Origin: Cardinalis cardinalis
Lineage: Eukaryota > Chordata > Aves > Passeriformes > Cardinalidae
Assembly: GCA_014549065.1 (NCBI GenBank)
Contig: JACDOX010000027.1
Coordinates: 2,487,691-2,551,690 of the forward strand
Direction: 5' to 3'
DNA: 64,000 nucleotides
The position numbers and the translations under genes are program-made. Below the pieces are notes generated by a model. That model was not told the origin of the DNA, searched no databases, and worked only from the letters and a program-made list of their open reading frames with translations. Positions 12,701-27,700 of this stretch are shown one piece after another. Each line of letters begins with the position of its first letter. Within the stretch, counting starts at the first letter, position 1.

Positions 12701-15700
12701 AGAAGCCTTCTCAAAAGTCAGAACTCACCCAAAGAAAAAGATTGTTTGGTCCAAAATGATACAAAATGTAACTAAATGTTTCTGTAGGCTCTTTTGGAAA
12801 TGTAGGAGGAATAGTAATATTAGACCACAATTACATGTTTACAGAAGCACATAATTCCAACTACTCCAGTCCCAAACAGAATGCGACAACAGTCTTGCTA
12901 CATAGATTTTCTGCTCCCTTGTGAAACTGAGCATTTTCAACAGAAACATGTCCTGCCCTGAAGGTCAAATGCAACNTCCCTACCCTACTGCACATGCACC
13001 ATATCAAGCCCAAAATACTTAAACTTGTTCACCTAAATTAACTTACAACTTCCACCCCCCACAAACACCTTATGTTCTATACATAGGTCTGGTCTTTTAC
13101 TTAGCAGACTTTATTTTTTCATCACCTTTCCTTAGACACTTCCCAATTATCTGCAGACCATCAAAATATTTATTATTTTATATATATCAATGATAAGGGT
13201 CAGCTTGCTTCATGAAAGCAAATTCTCAATGTTTGTAGCTTTCAATCTATCTTTTAACTTTAACCTCAACTCCTTGGAGGAGCTCTAGTGCGTAAGAATC
13301 AGACAGCTTACTAGTTTTGCATGTGGTGGTGCAAAAGATTCTTGTATGTTCTCCTGTAGATCTCCATGTCCACGTAGGGAAATCTCCATTCCCTATCAGG
13401 GAGTTGGCAAGCCTAAGTAGAATGCTATTCAAAGGACTGAAAATAAAAACTGAGGTCTTGCACGTTTTGCATATCTGCAAACCTGCAAAAATAATGTCAT
13501 GCTCCTGTCCCTTCCCTAGAAAGCATATATGGTCTTCAAACAAAATGAAAGCCCCCACACCAAAGGGAATTCTGAGCAAAGGCTGAGGAAACTATGTACA
13601 GAATTGATAGCTTGCTAACTTTTTCCATTTGAGTTTCCTCCCTCATATACTTATGCATNGAAATCAATTTTTGTATTTTAAAAAAATTAAGTCTTTAAGC
13701 TTAAACCCACAACACTAAATTATGNAAAGCCAGAAAATTTGTGTTCTTCTTTCTCAGCAGCATATTCATTCTTCTCCAGCTTTTTTCTACTTATTGTTTC
13801 AATGCTTTGTGACAAAGGATGAAAAAAAGTAAAATGGACCACTTCCATGCCAGACCATCCTACATAAAATAAAGAATTTAGAGAGAACTAAAATTCTTTC
13901 TGATCCAAGTCAAAGGACTTCACAATATATACAATAACGTCAAGAAGCCAGCCCTGATTTATCATTTGTATGACACCTAGCAAAAAGACTGCATGAGATT
14001 TTCAGAGTTGCAGCAGATAATCTGAGATCCACATATTTCTATTCACAAGACTGCAATGACAAGNTCTAAGCCTAAGCTTCTGTTTTTGAAGTACAGCTGT
14101 GTCTAGCACTTTGGTTGTTTGGTAAAGCAAAAACCAATATTTAAATCTATCTTGTAATGAGGTGACACTAACAAATTGAGGTTTTTTTTTTAATTTGTCC
14201 TCCCTCCCCTCCCACCCCATTTTTTTCACCTTTTTCTTCTGTTATGTGCTGTATGTACTGTTTAACATCTGCACACTTCAGCAGCAATGGGCAGCTCGGG
14301 TATTCTGAGTCTAGCACAACTTGATCAAGTGGCTGGAACTTTCCTTGCTGCTGAAAATACATCAAAGGGATTACAAAAGCATTACTAAAATGTTAAGACA
14401 CATATATACACACTACACATATGTATATAAATATATACGCATGCAATGGCCATAGCTTTAAAATAAAGGATTTAAAGAAGATCGTATTTTGAACGGTAAC
14501 ACATGACACATTCAGAAACTGACTATAAAGCAGGCTATAAATATTTATTTCAGACCAGTAAATACCTGCAAAATGCTGAACTCTTCAAACACTGCACTTA
14601 AAAGGCCAAATTTAAAACAACATAGGGAGAAACTAATGTGAAGTACAGCAGGATTTTCTGGGAGATGACATAAGACACAGTAGTCAGCGTGTGCCAATAG
14701 TGTTTTAGACCAAAACCTGTTGGATTAAACCCAGCGTCATAACTTCCATTCAAATTTTGCTTTTCCTTCCACAAAGATAAATCTCAAAGGAGCAGGGCAG
14801 CTTCTGGAACACAGTATTAACCTTTCACCTCTGCAAAGTCAATTCCAGTTTGGCCAGAGTAGGGATATAAAGTGATTTTGGCACAACTTAAATAGCCCCA
14901 CACATGACAGAACCATCAAACAAATTTTGCCATTGCCAAACAATGCATAATCATTCAGCATGGTTTGGCACAACTGGCAACCTTCCCTTTGGACAGATCC
15001 TTTAGTGCATCAGTACAAAGACTCTGTGAACTTCTCATGCTTAGAGAGTGCGTGGTCTCTGCAGCCAAGGCTGAACTCATTATACTGGTCAGCATGAAAA
15101 AACCCACTTGGGGTACACTGCTTTCATTATNAATTAATTCTCTTGCTAGACACTCAGAGGCTTAATAAAAGTAACCATCTATTGTTATATCACAATAAAA
15201 ACAAGAAAAAAAAAATCCCAAACAAATACAAAAAAGCAGAACCAAGAAAGTATTTAGAAGGTTTCTTCTCCTTAAAAGGGAAAAGGCACAATAACCGTGG
15301 CAAAAAGAACTTAGGAGACACAAAAATAAAACTGCAACAAGCTCTTTCTTAACTTAACAGATAAGTGACCTGCTTGTGCCCCAAAGCAAGACAGCTGCAT
15401 TTACCTCATGCATGGGCACAGAGCCTAAGCCAAGAAAGGTGCTGTAGAGGAGATAGACCTGCTCAGAGACACAGCAAGCAATCCTGCATCACAGTATCAA
15501 AATCAAAGGACAGTGCAAAGGATGATTCTATGATATCCAGTGATATCCATTAGTTCAAGCTGGAAGTGACTGTGCTGCATTCAGGCTAACCTTGCCACAA
15601 GACTGTAGAATACACTAACTTAGGTAAGGTGCCGCAAGAAAGCATTTGCCCTTTTTTAGGACCCACAACAGCTCTATGCATTTATCTGACATCATGCCTG

Positions 15701-18700
15701 GCCTAGAAAATCAGAAAACCTAGAAAACAATATACTGAGCAAGTGAATGGCAGCACAGGACTCTTCCCATGCACAGAAACAGCAGCAGTAGCTGTCCTTT
15801 ACTCAGGCTACCTCAATACCACCCTACATAAAGAGAGATTTACTACTTCCCTAGTTTAAGTTTGGTATAAAGCTTTCAAAGGAATTATGAATTCAGAGTG
15901 CAGTGCCCACGGAACAAACTGAACTACTTGTGGGAAGACCTCTTCTGATGGACCAGCCTGACCACCGAAATACAGAATACATCTGCACACCCTATACCTT
16001 GAATAATTAAAAAATAACGACAGAACAGTAAGTTACTATTACAAAAGTACAGGGAGACTTTATATCTTCANCATAAATAATTTGTTCTCCTGCATTCTCC
16101 ACTTGCAATCTAAAGCAGAAAATAGCAAGCAACATTGTAGAAATTCTTTTAGAGCAAAAAGTCTTAGGATGCATAAAGTGCACTGTCTCCACAAAACAAA
16201 GCAAATGAGCAAAAANCAACAACAACAACAAAAAAATCAACATTTTGGTTTTATTTTGCACCCCTTTTTTCACAGGCTGCTTATTTAAAAAAAGTCAGAA
16301 AATTTACCTACGACTTTTGATATATTTCAGAAATTTAAGTGAGGCTTTGCTACATCCATGACAAATCAATGAACCCATTTTTTAATTACCCAACTTTTGG
16401 ATACTCAGTCATCCCATTGCTGTTCTATGATACGGCATCTCTACAAATTTTGTTGTTTCCTTTCAAGTTGAAACTGCCATAGAAATGGTCTTCCTTCCTT
16501 CTCCATAGCATCCAAATTATTCTTTCTTTTNCCCTTCTTTCCCAAAATAACCATTTTACTGATGTCTCAGAAAGGACACTAGTTTGTTTTGATCTGATGA
16601 CATGTCAGCATCTTAAATTCAATAGTTCTAGGACAGGCTCTCACAAAAAGACAAAAGAGATTCTTTTCTCTTAAAAAAGAAGGTGATTAGTGCTTGTTGA
16701 GATTGAAAGCTGACTCTTGTAGCATAATTTACCAACCAAAAAACTTGACAGAAACAAAAATACTTCTAGGTATTAAGATAATACTGCTTTAAAAGCAAAT
16801 TAAATTTCCATTATTGTNGAAGCCACTCTTTGTAAAATTAACATAACTTCTGCAGAACTGAAGTCAGAAATAATGTTTTCTCCTGAGAATTCCAGAGGAA
16901 AGAATAAAGCAGGCTTACCTCTTTGTCTGCCCTTATGAGGTAGTAAAGTACCAGAAATAAGGGGTCCATTGGTGTAACAAACAGCAGGCGCCCATCTAGG
17001 TGACAGATATGCAAAAGTAAGCTTCCACAAAATATTGACTTTTTGGGGCTTTAGCATGTTTTTTAGGAGTGTGAACAACATTTTTTTTTAGCAAGTATCC
17101 CAATATTTTAATAAAACAAACAGAAAAACAGTATATGTAATTTCATATTAAAAATACAGAAATAACTCAATTCTCTTCCCTACCAAACCCAAGCACAAAC
17201 TCCACTTCAGGACTTCTGCTTCATGTACTCTGAGTTTTGCCTTTTTTCTGAACTGTATTAAAACCAGCAAAATTNAAGCTGCCCTCTATTGGCAGATTTG
17301 GGGGCAACAGAAATTGGATTGGTACACCAGAGATATTCAGCAATACTCCACCTCCAACACTGGGCACGGTAACACTGCACTGGCAGAAGAGACAGAACAA
17401 AAATGAATTTCAAGGGCTAGTTAAGTGAGAGCTGCCTTCATCTCTAAAGGGAGGATCTGATGCAGTCTCCTAATGGAACAAAATAAACTTAGATCAGAAT
17501 ACATGGCTCAGTATGCTGCATTCAAGGTTACACACAAAGAAAGAACTTGGTCTCCCATTGAAACAGACACCTCTGCCCATCTGGAGTTCATTGCAGGACA
17601 ATGGCTTAGTCAGGCCTTTTGTACAACTGCAGATAATTGGAAGAAATGTAACATCAAGGCAATTCACTAATGAGACCAAATAATTGATGACAATTTGACA
17701 GTAATTAGCAAACCAAAAGCAAATAAATGTAATTATTTTTGTTTTAAATCACATTATTAAGATAATTAAAGAAAAGGAAATCCTATTATGGTGGCCCTAA
17801 AACTAACAAAAGATCATGTGGGAAGAATGTGTTTTGGGCAAAGCTGATATCCAACCTACCATGTGTATTACCAACATGATGCTCAGTGTGAGGCAAGGCA
17901 AGCATCAGGACTACTTACAAACACAAAAGCTTTGATATTAAAATTGGAAGGAAAAAGACACNTTCTAAAAGCTTCCATTCAAATTCTTTCCACCCAACCT
18001 CCAGGAGGAGTTATTTTTGTTTGTTCTAAAGATTCAGACTCACTAGAAGTGTATAAAGACCTCTGCCCTTCTCTGCAGATAACCAGACAATTTGTTTTAA
18101 CTGCAAACACACAGAATTTTTTTTATTGCTCTTCTCCTGACCCTTTCAGAGATACAGCAGCCCTAACACTCAGGAACAATTTTTCCACTGTATTTTTAAA
18201 AGAAAACTGAGGGCATGATTTCTGAAGGCAAATGTTCCCCAAGGGTCAAAATAAAGGTTAGAAAGGGAGAGAGAGAATACAATGTGGACGTAATTGGGAG
18301 CAGGGAGCAGACCCAGTCTGTTGGCTTACCCCCAAAACAGAGCAAGGAAAAGCTCAGAGACATACTGCTTGCACTGCTTTATGTGCCTGCAGAGGATGTT
18401 TAAAAGTTAGCACACACTTTGGGATATTACTGTTAAAGAAGGCATATGTCTGGAAGGGTTGCTTTTATTTATTACTATAAATGGACTTTTCTCTAATGAA
18501 AAGGAATAAAACAAATATACCTTAATCTTCTGAATTAATACTTATGGACATGCTGGTCTGCGGACATGCTGGCAGAGAAAGACTGCTACAATAACATCCT
18601 TACTGAAAATGGATTGTGAAGCAAGTTACAAGCAAGTTACACAAGCTTCCATCTCATTTCCACAAAGGTGAGCAGGATCAGAGAATGTCCAGGATATTAC

Positions 18701-21700
18701 AGACCAGCTCCCTTCAGAGAGAACACTGAAATAGCAGCTTCAGACCTCTCCTGAGAACCCAGCACTTAGGCTGGGGACTACAGAGGCAATTTAAAGAACA
18801 CAAGACCATACATTCCAGTGCTTGGAGCTCTAACACACCACTTTGCTTGGCTAGCTAAGGCCTTCCAGCCCTTTCTTTTCTTTCCCATAGGATAATACAT
18901 TTTAACTTACACAGAGGACTTGCTGGTGTGATTGACAAGGAAAGCTAACTATTTTATGGCACTTCAGTTTAAACAATTGAATTACTTACCCCTCCTTCCC
19001 CTTTCAAAAAATGACAAATGAACATCAGTCTAATTGAGGCTGCCAAAGGCAACCTTTTAAAGAGAAATGACAAAGCCCCCAGCCCTGGTTAAATCCATAT
19101 GGCAAATGAGTCTATCAGAAGGTGGGGATATGATGCAGCATGTCTCAAACAAGGAAAAACACCTGTAAATTTACTAGAAGAAAGAGGGAAGGTCTATGTA
19201 CAAACATTAGTTAAAGATGGGGGAAAGACACATTATCCAACTCACCCTGTTGAACAGTCTGACCTATAAACCAGGAACGACGTTCCTCGTGAAAAGCTTT
19301 TACTTCAAACAGCTGCTGTGCACCACTATTGAATAAGTAAAGGGTTGCTTCCCCTGTTGAAAAGAAATCTGGTTTGTGTTTGTAAGCTTTCAGAAAAATC
19401 AAAAGAATACCCAATATGTTTGAAGAATGTGCCTTATATACATACAGACACACAAACATACACATAGTCTACATAAACTCACTACAAAGAGAGCTCAGAC
19501 AAAAAACACTATTATATACAGATGTTCATTTACCAGCTCTATAAACGAAACTGAATTTGAATCAATAAATAAGATGTGTGAATAGTTCATCTTACAACAC
19601 AAAGCCTTTGATCCAAACCCAAATCAAAATCACTCAAGAAATCAGCTTTTTTCTGCAGTGAAGAGAGAAGGTGGAAAACAAGAGAATTCTCTCTCCTTCC
19701 ATTATGTTTGTCTTGAGGATACCAGACTCTAGGTTAGGGGAACAAAAGTCTCAAACCTTTCACGGACAATCTGAAATACTCTTTTTTGTGCATCAAAACA
19801 GATTGTGATGACTCTGTATGGGTAGACATAAAAAGTAAACAAGGAAGCTAGAAGAAGTTGGTTTGAAGGGCCCATCAGAACCTTAATAGTTGGGAAAGGA
19901 AAAGGAAAGCTTTATTTTAGGTCATCCCATAATGCATGTCTCATTTGATGTTAGTTTTGGGTTACAATGGAAGGGTGACAAACACATTGCAAACAGGACT
20001 GGCATTTTCCATGTCAGAAATGGGAAGTTGCCACAACTACAGAAGGGGCCACTGAAATGTGGTCAGCTGAGTCTGTTGGCTGGACTGCTTCTATCTTGCT
20101 TATCAATCCATCTTCAGGAAACAAGAGCAACTACAGCAGGGCTCTCCTGCTCAGAACACATAAATTGCAGTGACTTGCAGATGATGGGCTGGCTCAGAGA
20201 AGCCTCAGTATAAGCCTGAAAGCTGACATCAGCACTGCTCTTCTCAGTCTGCAGACACCCCCAGGTGCGGAGGGAGGTCAGCAAAAATGGGTAGACACAT
20301 GAATTCCCAAAAATGACTGGTAATGCATTTTTTCCCCTTTATCCAAAAAGCTGACCAGATGTTTAACCTCACTTAAGGATATAATTTCAGTACTCTGATA
20401 ATTTTTCTTTTGGGTAGGGGAGGAGAGGAGCAATGAGTAGTCATAAGGGGGGAGCAGAAGTTTCAATCATTACCACGTGCACCCTCAGCAAGGGTCTACA
20501 CCACAGTTTGATCAGCCCCGTATCAAACTACTCACAGAAGTGCTGACTGAACAACTTAAGACTCCTACCAGGGAGTGTGCTAGCCAAATCCAGTGGTGAG
20601 CTATGAAATCTTGGGAAAAGAACCCTTTTTATTACCTAAGTACAGCTCCTTAATTTATGTCATTATGCTAAAAGGACAGTCACCGCGGGTTCCCTACAGT
20701 ACTGTGAGACAGGAACTGCAGGGGATGGAGAGAGAACCCGGACAGCTTTGTTTGCAACTTCACTAATCGTTTTTGCGGTACTTCTGAATTGCAGTCTGNT
20801 CCTACTTTACAGTCTTTGTAAGGGACAGAAATCTTGTTCTTTTTACCTGTCTATATAAAGGACAAAGCATGCTTTTATTTAATAAAGTGGTTAGCATCGA
20901 TTCTATAGTGTGCCGAGTCCTTCAGTGCCTACTTATACAGTATCTGGCATCAACAATTCATCTGTTNGACACAAAGGTAAGGAAAATACATTGATAGTGT
21001 GTTCTCAGTTCTTCCATTTTCAGACTTTGTATTTATAACAGGCTACATAACTGAAAGTCTATGCAGGCCTATAAATAAGGTCCTGTAAATTCTAAAGGAA
21101 CACACCCAATCATTGCACTTTAGGTTTTCCCCANAAAATTTCCCCAAGATCTTTGATTCTACAAGGTAAACAGATNTCTTTTTACACAGAGAAAAACAAA
21201 TTAACATTTATGCTTTTAAAAACATAACAAACTACAAAGGCAGTATGCTAGAACAGGAAATAGTAGCACAGGTGGAAAATAGATGTGGCTTTACATTGNC
21301 ATTGCAAATCTGAGCAATCAAGAAACAGGCATCACGATGAGTAAGTGATTTTACATTCTGTATTATTATTTTTGACAATTTTCCTCTTTCAAGAACAAAT
21401 ATGGTTCCTATACTGTGACAATAAAATTCATCTGAAGACTCAGTTACACACATATATGTAAATACATATAAATACAAGCAGTCAATTTCAGACCAAAACC
21501 ATAAAACTTTCATCTACGGAAAAGAAACTAGCTCAGGCAAAGGAAAAAAGCACGAAAAACGTTTTTCAAACAGAATGTTAACCCTAACAAAGGCTTGCTG
21601 CAAGTTTCCGTTGCAGCATCACGCATTCCAATTATTAATTAATCATAGAATAATTAAAAATCCTTGACAAAAAGAACAATATGACTAGAAAAAAGTAATG

Positions 21701-24700
21701 GTGGGATGGTGGTGTCATTGAATTGCCTGCATTTGCTGGTCTTTCTAATGTATTTTGAATTCAAAGTGCCTTGTCCTCTGTTAAGGAGAAAAGAGATGCC
21801 ATGACCCAGGCCACGAGAAGAAAATTAGATTTAAAAATGAAAAGACCCAAAAAGCTTGGTAAGAACAATTGAATCACTTCTTCTAACTCTATTTATTTTA
21901 TAGCATAAGATNAATGCTAAGAAGCCTAAATTCAGATTTAAAAAAAAGCTTGGACTCAACACCCAACACTGTAAGCTCCCCAAAACTAATGCACTTAAAA
22001 ACAGAACTTAAATTACACCCCTTTTTTGTTCTGCCAATATTTCTGATGAATAAACAGTTCAACCAATTAAAATTATAAAAGAAATCCTAAATGTTTGCAC
22101 AGCATTAACCATCTGGCACAACCAGCAGTATCTTTGGCATGTAAGACTTNTACCTATCATCATTATTTCAGCTTTGAGAAACATGAATCTTTTGGTGGTG
22201 GAGAAAACCAGAATTTTAACAAGCTCATGTCACAGTTCCAGAACTTGCCTGTGCTTGGGTTGCGCAGTTTTGTAAACAAGGGTTCGCTGTCAGGTGTCTT
22301 TGGGGGGTCAATTGCAGCCTCTGCAGGGGGAGAGGAAAAAGTTAGGAACTTGTAAATTGTGAAGTATTTCACATCTGCTTCACCAAGACATTCAGAATTA
22401 ATTGGATTGACACTTTTTGAAAACACACACACACATCTGCCTAAAAATTGTATGCCTCAGCCCAAATTCATCCTACCTGATCAAGGCACTTAAATTATGA
22501 TTCCAGACTTCCTGGCACTCTCTACNTGTCACAGGAAAGATATGCACCTGGGGATGATTTAGATTTTGAAAACCACTTCCCCCTAGAGAGCCTTCAGGCA
22601 AGAGAGCTCCTAAATTTGACATCCCAGTTAAGTTAGATGAACTGATATGCTGCTCTGATTAGTCACAAACACAATGAGAATGCTTTGGTTAGTCAGGCNA
22701 AGCACAATGTGGACATTAAGAAAGTCCAAAAGGTAAAATACACATGGGAAGAAACTATCCTTTAAAGCTTTCACAAAGTCAGATTATGCAGGAATTAGCC
22801 TATTCTAGCTGTTATGTCTGTGAAAAACATGCACACTTATTTATCTGTTACGTATAAACCTGAAATATCAAGACTGCATTTAATTCCCCCCACAAGAAAA
22901 AGAAGCTGAGAGAATGCAGCACCTCTGGCTGAAGCCCCTTACAGATATTTTCTTTCCTGTATCTTTGAACAAACAGACGATAAAAAGCAGAGCCACAAAG
23001 GTATAATTTTTTCTGTGAAACTGAAAAAAGAGGGAAACAGCTACCACAAGGACACTGACTCAAGTACAAAAAACCACATCTATAAGTATTTCCAGTTAAT
23101 TATATTCTAGCCAAGTTCTCTTTGTAGGGAAAGTCTAACTTATATTTATGAAAACAACTTCCTACATCTCAGTAAAGAGCACCATGACAGCATCATCTTT
23201 CTTAGTCTGCACACTGCCAGTTCTGCCTCAATTCCTTTCATACAGGCATTCATCAGAGCAAGGAAAATTACTAAAACATTTCACATATATAATGAGTATC
23301 CAGACCCCAGAGAATGGACTGACAGAGATCAGGCTGATGTTTGTTTTACAGTGCTGCTGAGGAAAGCAGAGAGGAGCCGTAGAGGCAGACTGCATGATTA
23401 TTCAAAGGAACAGAAAGTGCCACATTGTCCTTCCCCTTTCAGTAACGTCAAGCAGGTTTGTGAAGAGGGAGCTGGCACAATTATTTGGCAAACAGGGAAG
23501 TAGGAACAACTGAAAGTAGCTGTCCTCCACCCTGGCTGAAAGCNCCAGCCATATCTAAAAAGGACAAGTGGACTTCTCACACTTGGCTCTTCACTAACAC
23601 CTCATGGGCAAGAAAAAAAAAAGGCCCAAATAACTCTCAACCTTCATATCCACCCCTTGTTATTCAGTTGTGCCACCAACAGAAGTTGCCCAGATAAAGA
23701 CATAAGCAGGACACAAAAACCAACTGTGTTTAGTGATAGAAGTGTTNGAGGGTAATAATTCTCAGAGTTGTTCAGAAAATTCAAAGTAANTTTCTTCTCT
23801 TCAATACTCAACTGAGTCTTCAGGTGGCTTGAAAAAGTGCTTCAAAATTTTCAATATAAGTTGAGGGCTTTTAATGGAAAAAATCCGTATTTGCTAAGCA
23901 GACTTGCTTCATATGCTGATACATAAACACATGGTTGTCAAGCTACATTTGCCCTGGCAAAGGTGACTTTCCAATTTCTAGAGTTGTGTATATTTCAGTT
24001 CTTGACCACAGTTTAACACTAGTGTATTTTTTGTTACTTTTTAAAACACTGAAGTGATTAATGATAGTGAAAGAAACACACTGCACGTGTTTACTTTGAT
24101 GTGTTTCACATGAACATATTAAAATATACACAGTAAATGTGAGTTTCAAAATTTAAAACAAAAAGCAAAACAAAAAAACCCCAAAGGAACTTTCAGNGCT
24201 CACTTGCTCTGCTTTCTTCATGCACAGATTGATGAACACTGGGAATAAGTCCAGCTGAGCCCAAAGTTGCATCTTGTCAGCAATCAAGTCGACAATCCTT
24301 CCTAATTTTTTGCTGGTTTTAANGACATTTGCATCTTTACTGGGTTAAGATGATCTCTTCCTAACCTGCTAGTAACACACTCAANTCATCCATCTCTGCT
24401 AAGCCTGGGGGACACCTAAAGGTAGGGAGCACTAAGTGTAACAAACCCAAGGAATACAGTCTACCTTCTCTTCCTCATCAATCCTCTACTTTCCCAACCA
24501 GATAACCACTCTCCTTCATCCAGGCCTGCCCCATGTTATCCCAGGCTCAGCATACTCTACTCTGCCCCTCTGGCCCTGCCAGGAGCCCCTCCTCACGAGG
24601 TGAAGAGCAGCACAGCCCTGCCCACGGGGTTCTTTGGTGCTCCTCAGGATCCAAGGGGTTCAGCATGGCACAGAGGGCACCAGGGATCACTCCCCAACCA

Positions 24701-27700
24701 ACAGCCCGAGCTGCAGGCTTCTGTCCCAGTATCTCATGGGATCAGAGTGTACCTCACACTCTCCACATGGCTGCCACAGAAAAAGGTTTGCCTGAAGGGA
24801 CAAGGAGAAGGGAAGGACGGGGCAAAGGCAAAAGTGGTTTTAACTTTTTTTAACGTTCAATTTCCTNAAAATGTAGGCAGTATTCCACTCACTTCCAGGG
24901 GCATCTGAAGTATATTTTTGTTATAGACTAGTTTACTAGATGTCAAGTTGGCAGACAAAAAAAAAGAGGCAATTGGGAGAATGCCTGCTTGGAAAACTGG
25001 ATGCAGTATTAATATGGCCTTAAGGATGCAGTATTAATATGGCCTTAAGGGCAAAGAAGGCCCTATTTATCTGAGTTTAAATACCTCATGACTAGGAAAA
25101 TGCTGAGCAAGGGATTTTTGATGTTAGGTGTCCAAACCTAACTTATTTGTGTTCTGGACTGTAGCCAGGAAAGGTAACTGGATTTCTTTAATGCCATTAC
25201 ATTTATCAGTCCTTCTACTTCAGCAAGGATCTCTTATAGCTAAGTAAACACAGACCTCTTAAAAAAGCAGTACTGTAGCCATTTTCTAGCAAAACTGAGA
25301 GTTAAACTAGGTTAGGATTTTTTTTTCCAATTTTAAGGTTCACCTCCAGATAAGAAAACACTCCCTGCAGAAAGTAAACAGTAAAAAGTAACGTTACAGG
25401 AAGAGCTGCTTTGTTAAATTCAAAAGGAAAACATCAGATGATTGCCACTATGCTTATTATAACAGTTCCCATAGCTCAGCCCTGACAAACTTGGTCATCT
25501 ACAAGAATACTTGGGGGGAGAGAGGTGAGAGCTTTTAGAACAGTACACTCTCTACCAACAATGGCCCACAGTCAGGTCAGCTCACTTANGTGTGTCATTA
25601 TAGTGCGATTTTCTCCTAGGACAACACAAACTACAATGATATAAAAAACTGACAGAAGGGTACAGAGGGGCTCTATTAATCCTGTCTCAAGGAGGCATCT
25701 CAGCCAGCAAGTCACCTTTTAAACTGCCTGGGAAGACAGAAGGCAGACATTTCCAGGAGGCAGCTGAAGAAAAGGAGAAAAGATTATTGTGCTTCATGGA
25801 GGTCAGACATACAACCAGGCAAATTCTACAAAATACTAAGTGAAAATTAACCAGCTTTCAAAGGATTTCTGGCAATAATTTCTTCCACAATGGATAGATA
25901 TGTGGCACTAATGAATCTGGTTGTTAAAACAAAAAAGCGTTACATGGTACAGCAACATAAATAAATTGAAAAACAATGTAAAACTCCCACTAAGAGCTAT
26001 GAAACTGTTATGGAGGATGCAAAGTCTATTCACCTTCTTTTTTAAAAAAAATGCTTATAGAATACTATATATAACAGACTATATATAACTTGATATATAA
26101 TATCAAGTTATATGAAGTTCCTATGCAAAAAGCTGCCAGCCAAGCAAGCAAAAAGGCTGTAAATATCTGTCAAATGCGTAAGAGGAAAAAACCCTCTGAG
26201 AGCACAAATTTCCCAACCACCACCACTCTGCAAAGAAAAAGNACTATTGAAGTCTGGAAATATAAAGTTAAGATTTCATTTAAAAACAGATATTAAACCA
26301 TACATCACCTACACAAGTCTTTTCCATTCCCTTCTTAACTTCTAACTGTGCATGAAAGGTGTGTCACATGGAGACATTATGATGGACATCATTAAATAGA
26401 TATTTTATGGAAGACTTTAAACTGTGTAGCCTAAGGGTACAGATAGGATAGATCTATTAAACATTTTATTTGTGTTCTTTTTAGAATCTCAACCCTCAAG
26501 AAAATGGTTCTAATTCACTGTCCATGTCCTTTGTTGTGCAGCATGCCCTGAAAAAAGCCTAGTGAAAAATAATTAATAAATCCAATACTTTGTATCACCC
26601 AAATTTTTCATAATTTTTCTAAGTTGCAAGGTAATTAACTGCAAGCATAATAAATTAATTCAGGTATGCACCGACTGAGGATACAGTCTGTATCATAAAT
26701 TACTTCAAATGACCAAAGAACCAGTCCACAGAAAAGTGCAGTCCTGGGGTCCCCAACTCTGCTCCCTTCTTGTTTTGTACCACCAAAACTAGCAAGTTCA
26801 TGGCCCTACAGCAAGTCAGCTCAGTTCACTCATCCAGCAGAGAAGTAACCAACCAGAATGAAGAAATAAATAACTTTCAATCCTATCAGTAAGCTCACTG
26901 GAACAAGAGACAGAACCCATGGCAGGAGCAGATGGCATAGAATATTCCCTACTCCTCATGTGACACAGGTGTCTGACCAATGCACACGAATTAGAAAACC
27001 GGATCATGTGTGAATTGACAGAGCTGAGGAAGCAGGAGATGAGCCACAGGTCTACATCGTTGCTTCCTTGGCTCACAATACTCAGGGGAGCACTGAACAG
27101 AACACAGCTCGATTCACCTCNGCAAACAGCCAATATTTTGCAGGTGTTTACATAAAAGGTATGGGTTTGTACTTGCCCACACATGATTTTTGGAAAGAAT
27201 CTTAGTTGTTATTCAGTTATGTAAACTTGATGTTACCTCACCACCTTACTTCTTCTACAACTGCACATAGTACTCGCTTCAGTGAGGGGACTTTTGCCAT
27301 GCCTATTGTAAAAGACAAAATTATAATCGGTTTGGTAATCATGGCATTTATTATTTAGTGCCCTAAGGAAACAATGTTCAATGTGACATAATTTAGAACA
27401 TTCCACAATAAAACACAGTATCNAAAAAAGGCACTGGTTTCTATCTTGACCACAAGTTCAGAAAGAAATGCTACTTGACAGTTTGAATGGTCTTTTGCTC
27501 CAGGACATAGCTAGGCAATACAGCTAAATTTTAAGACTTAAGCCTGAGAGCATCTTTTGGCTTCCCTTTATGCTGGCATAATTCACTTAGCCAAAAAACC
27601 CCCATGTTCATGGACTCACTAGTAGCAATGGACAGTACAAATTCACCCATTACTGATGTCGAGATGCCTGGCAGAACGTGCAGAGTTTCAGCTGAATAAA

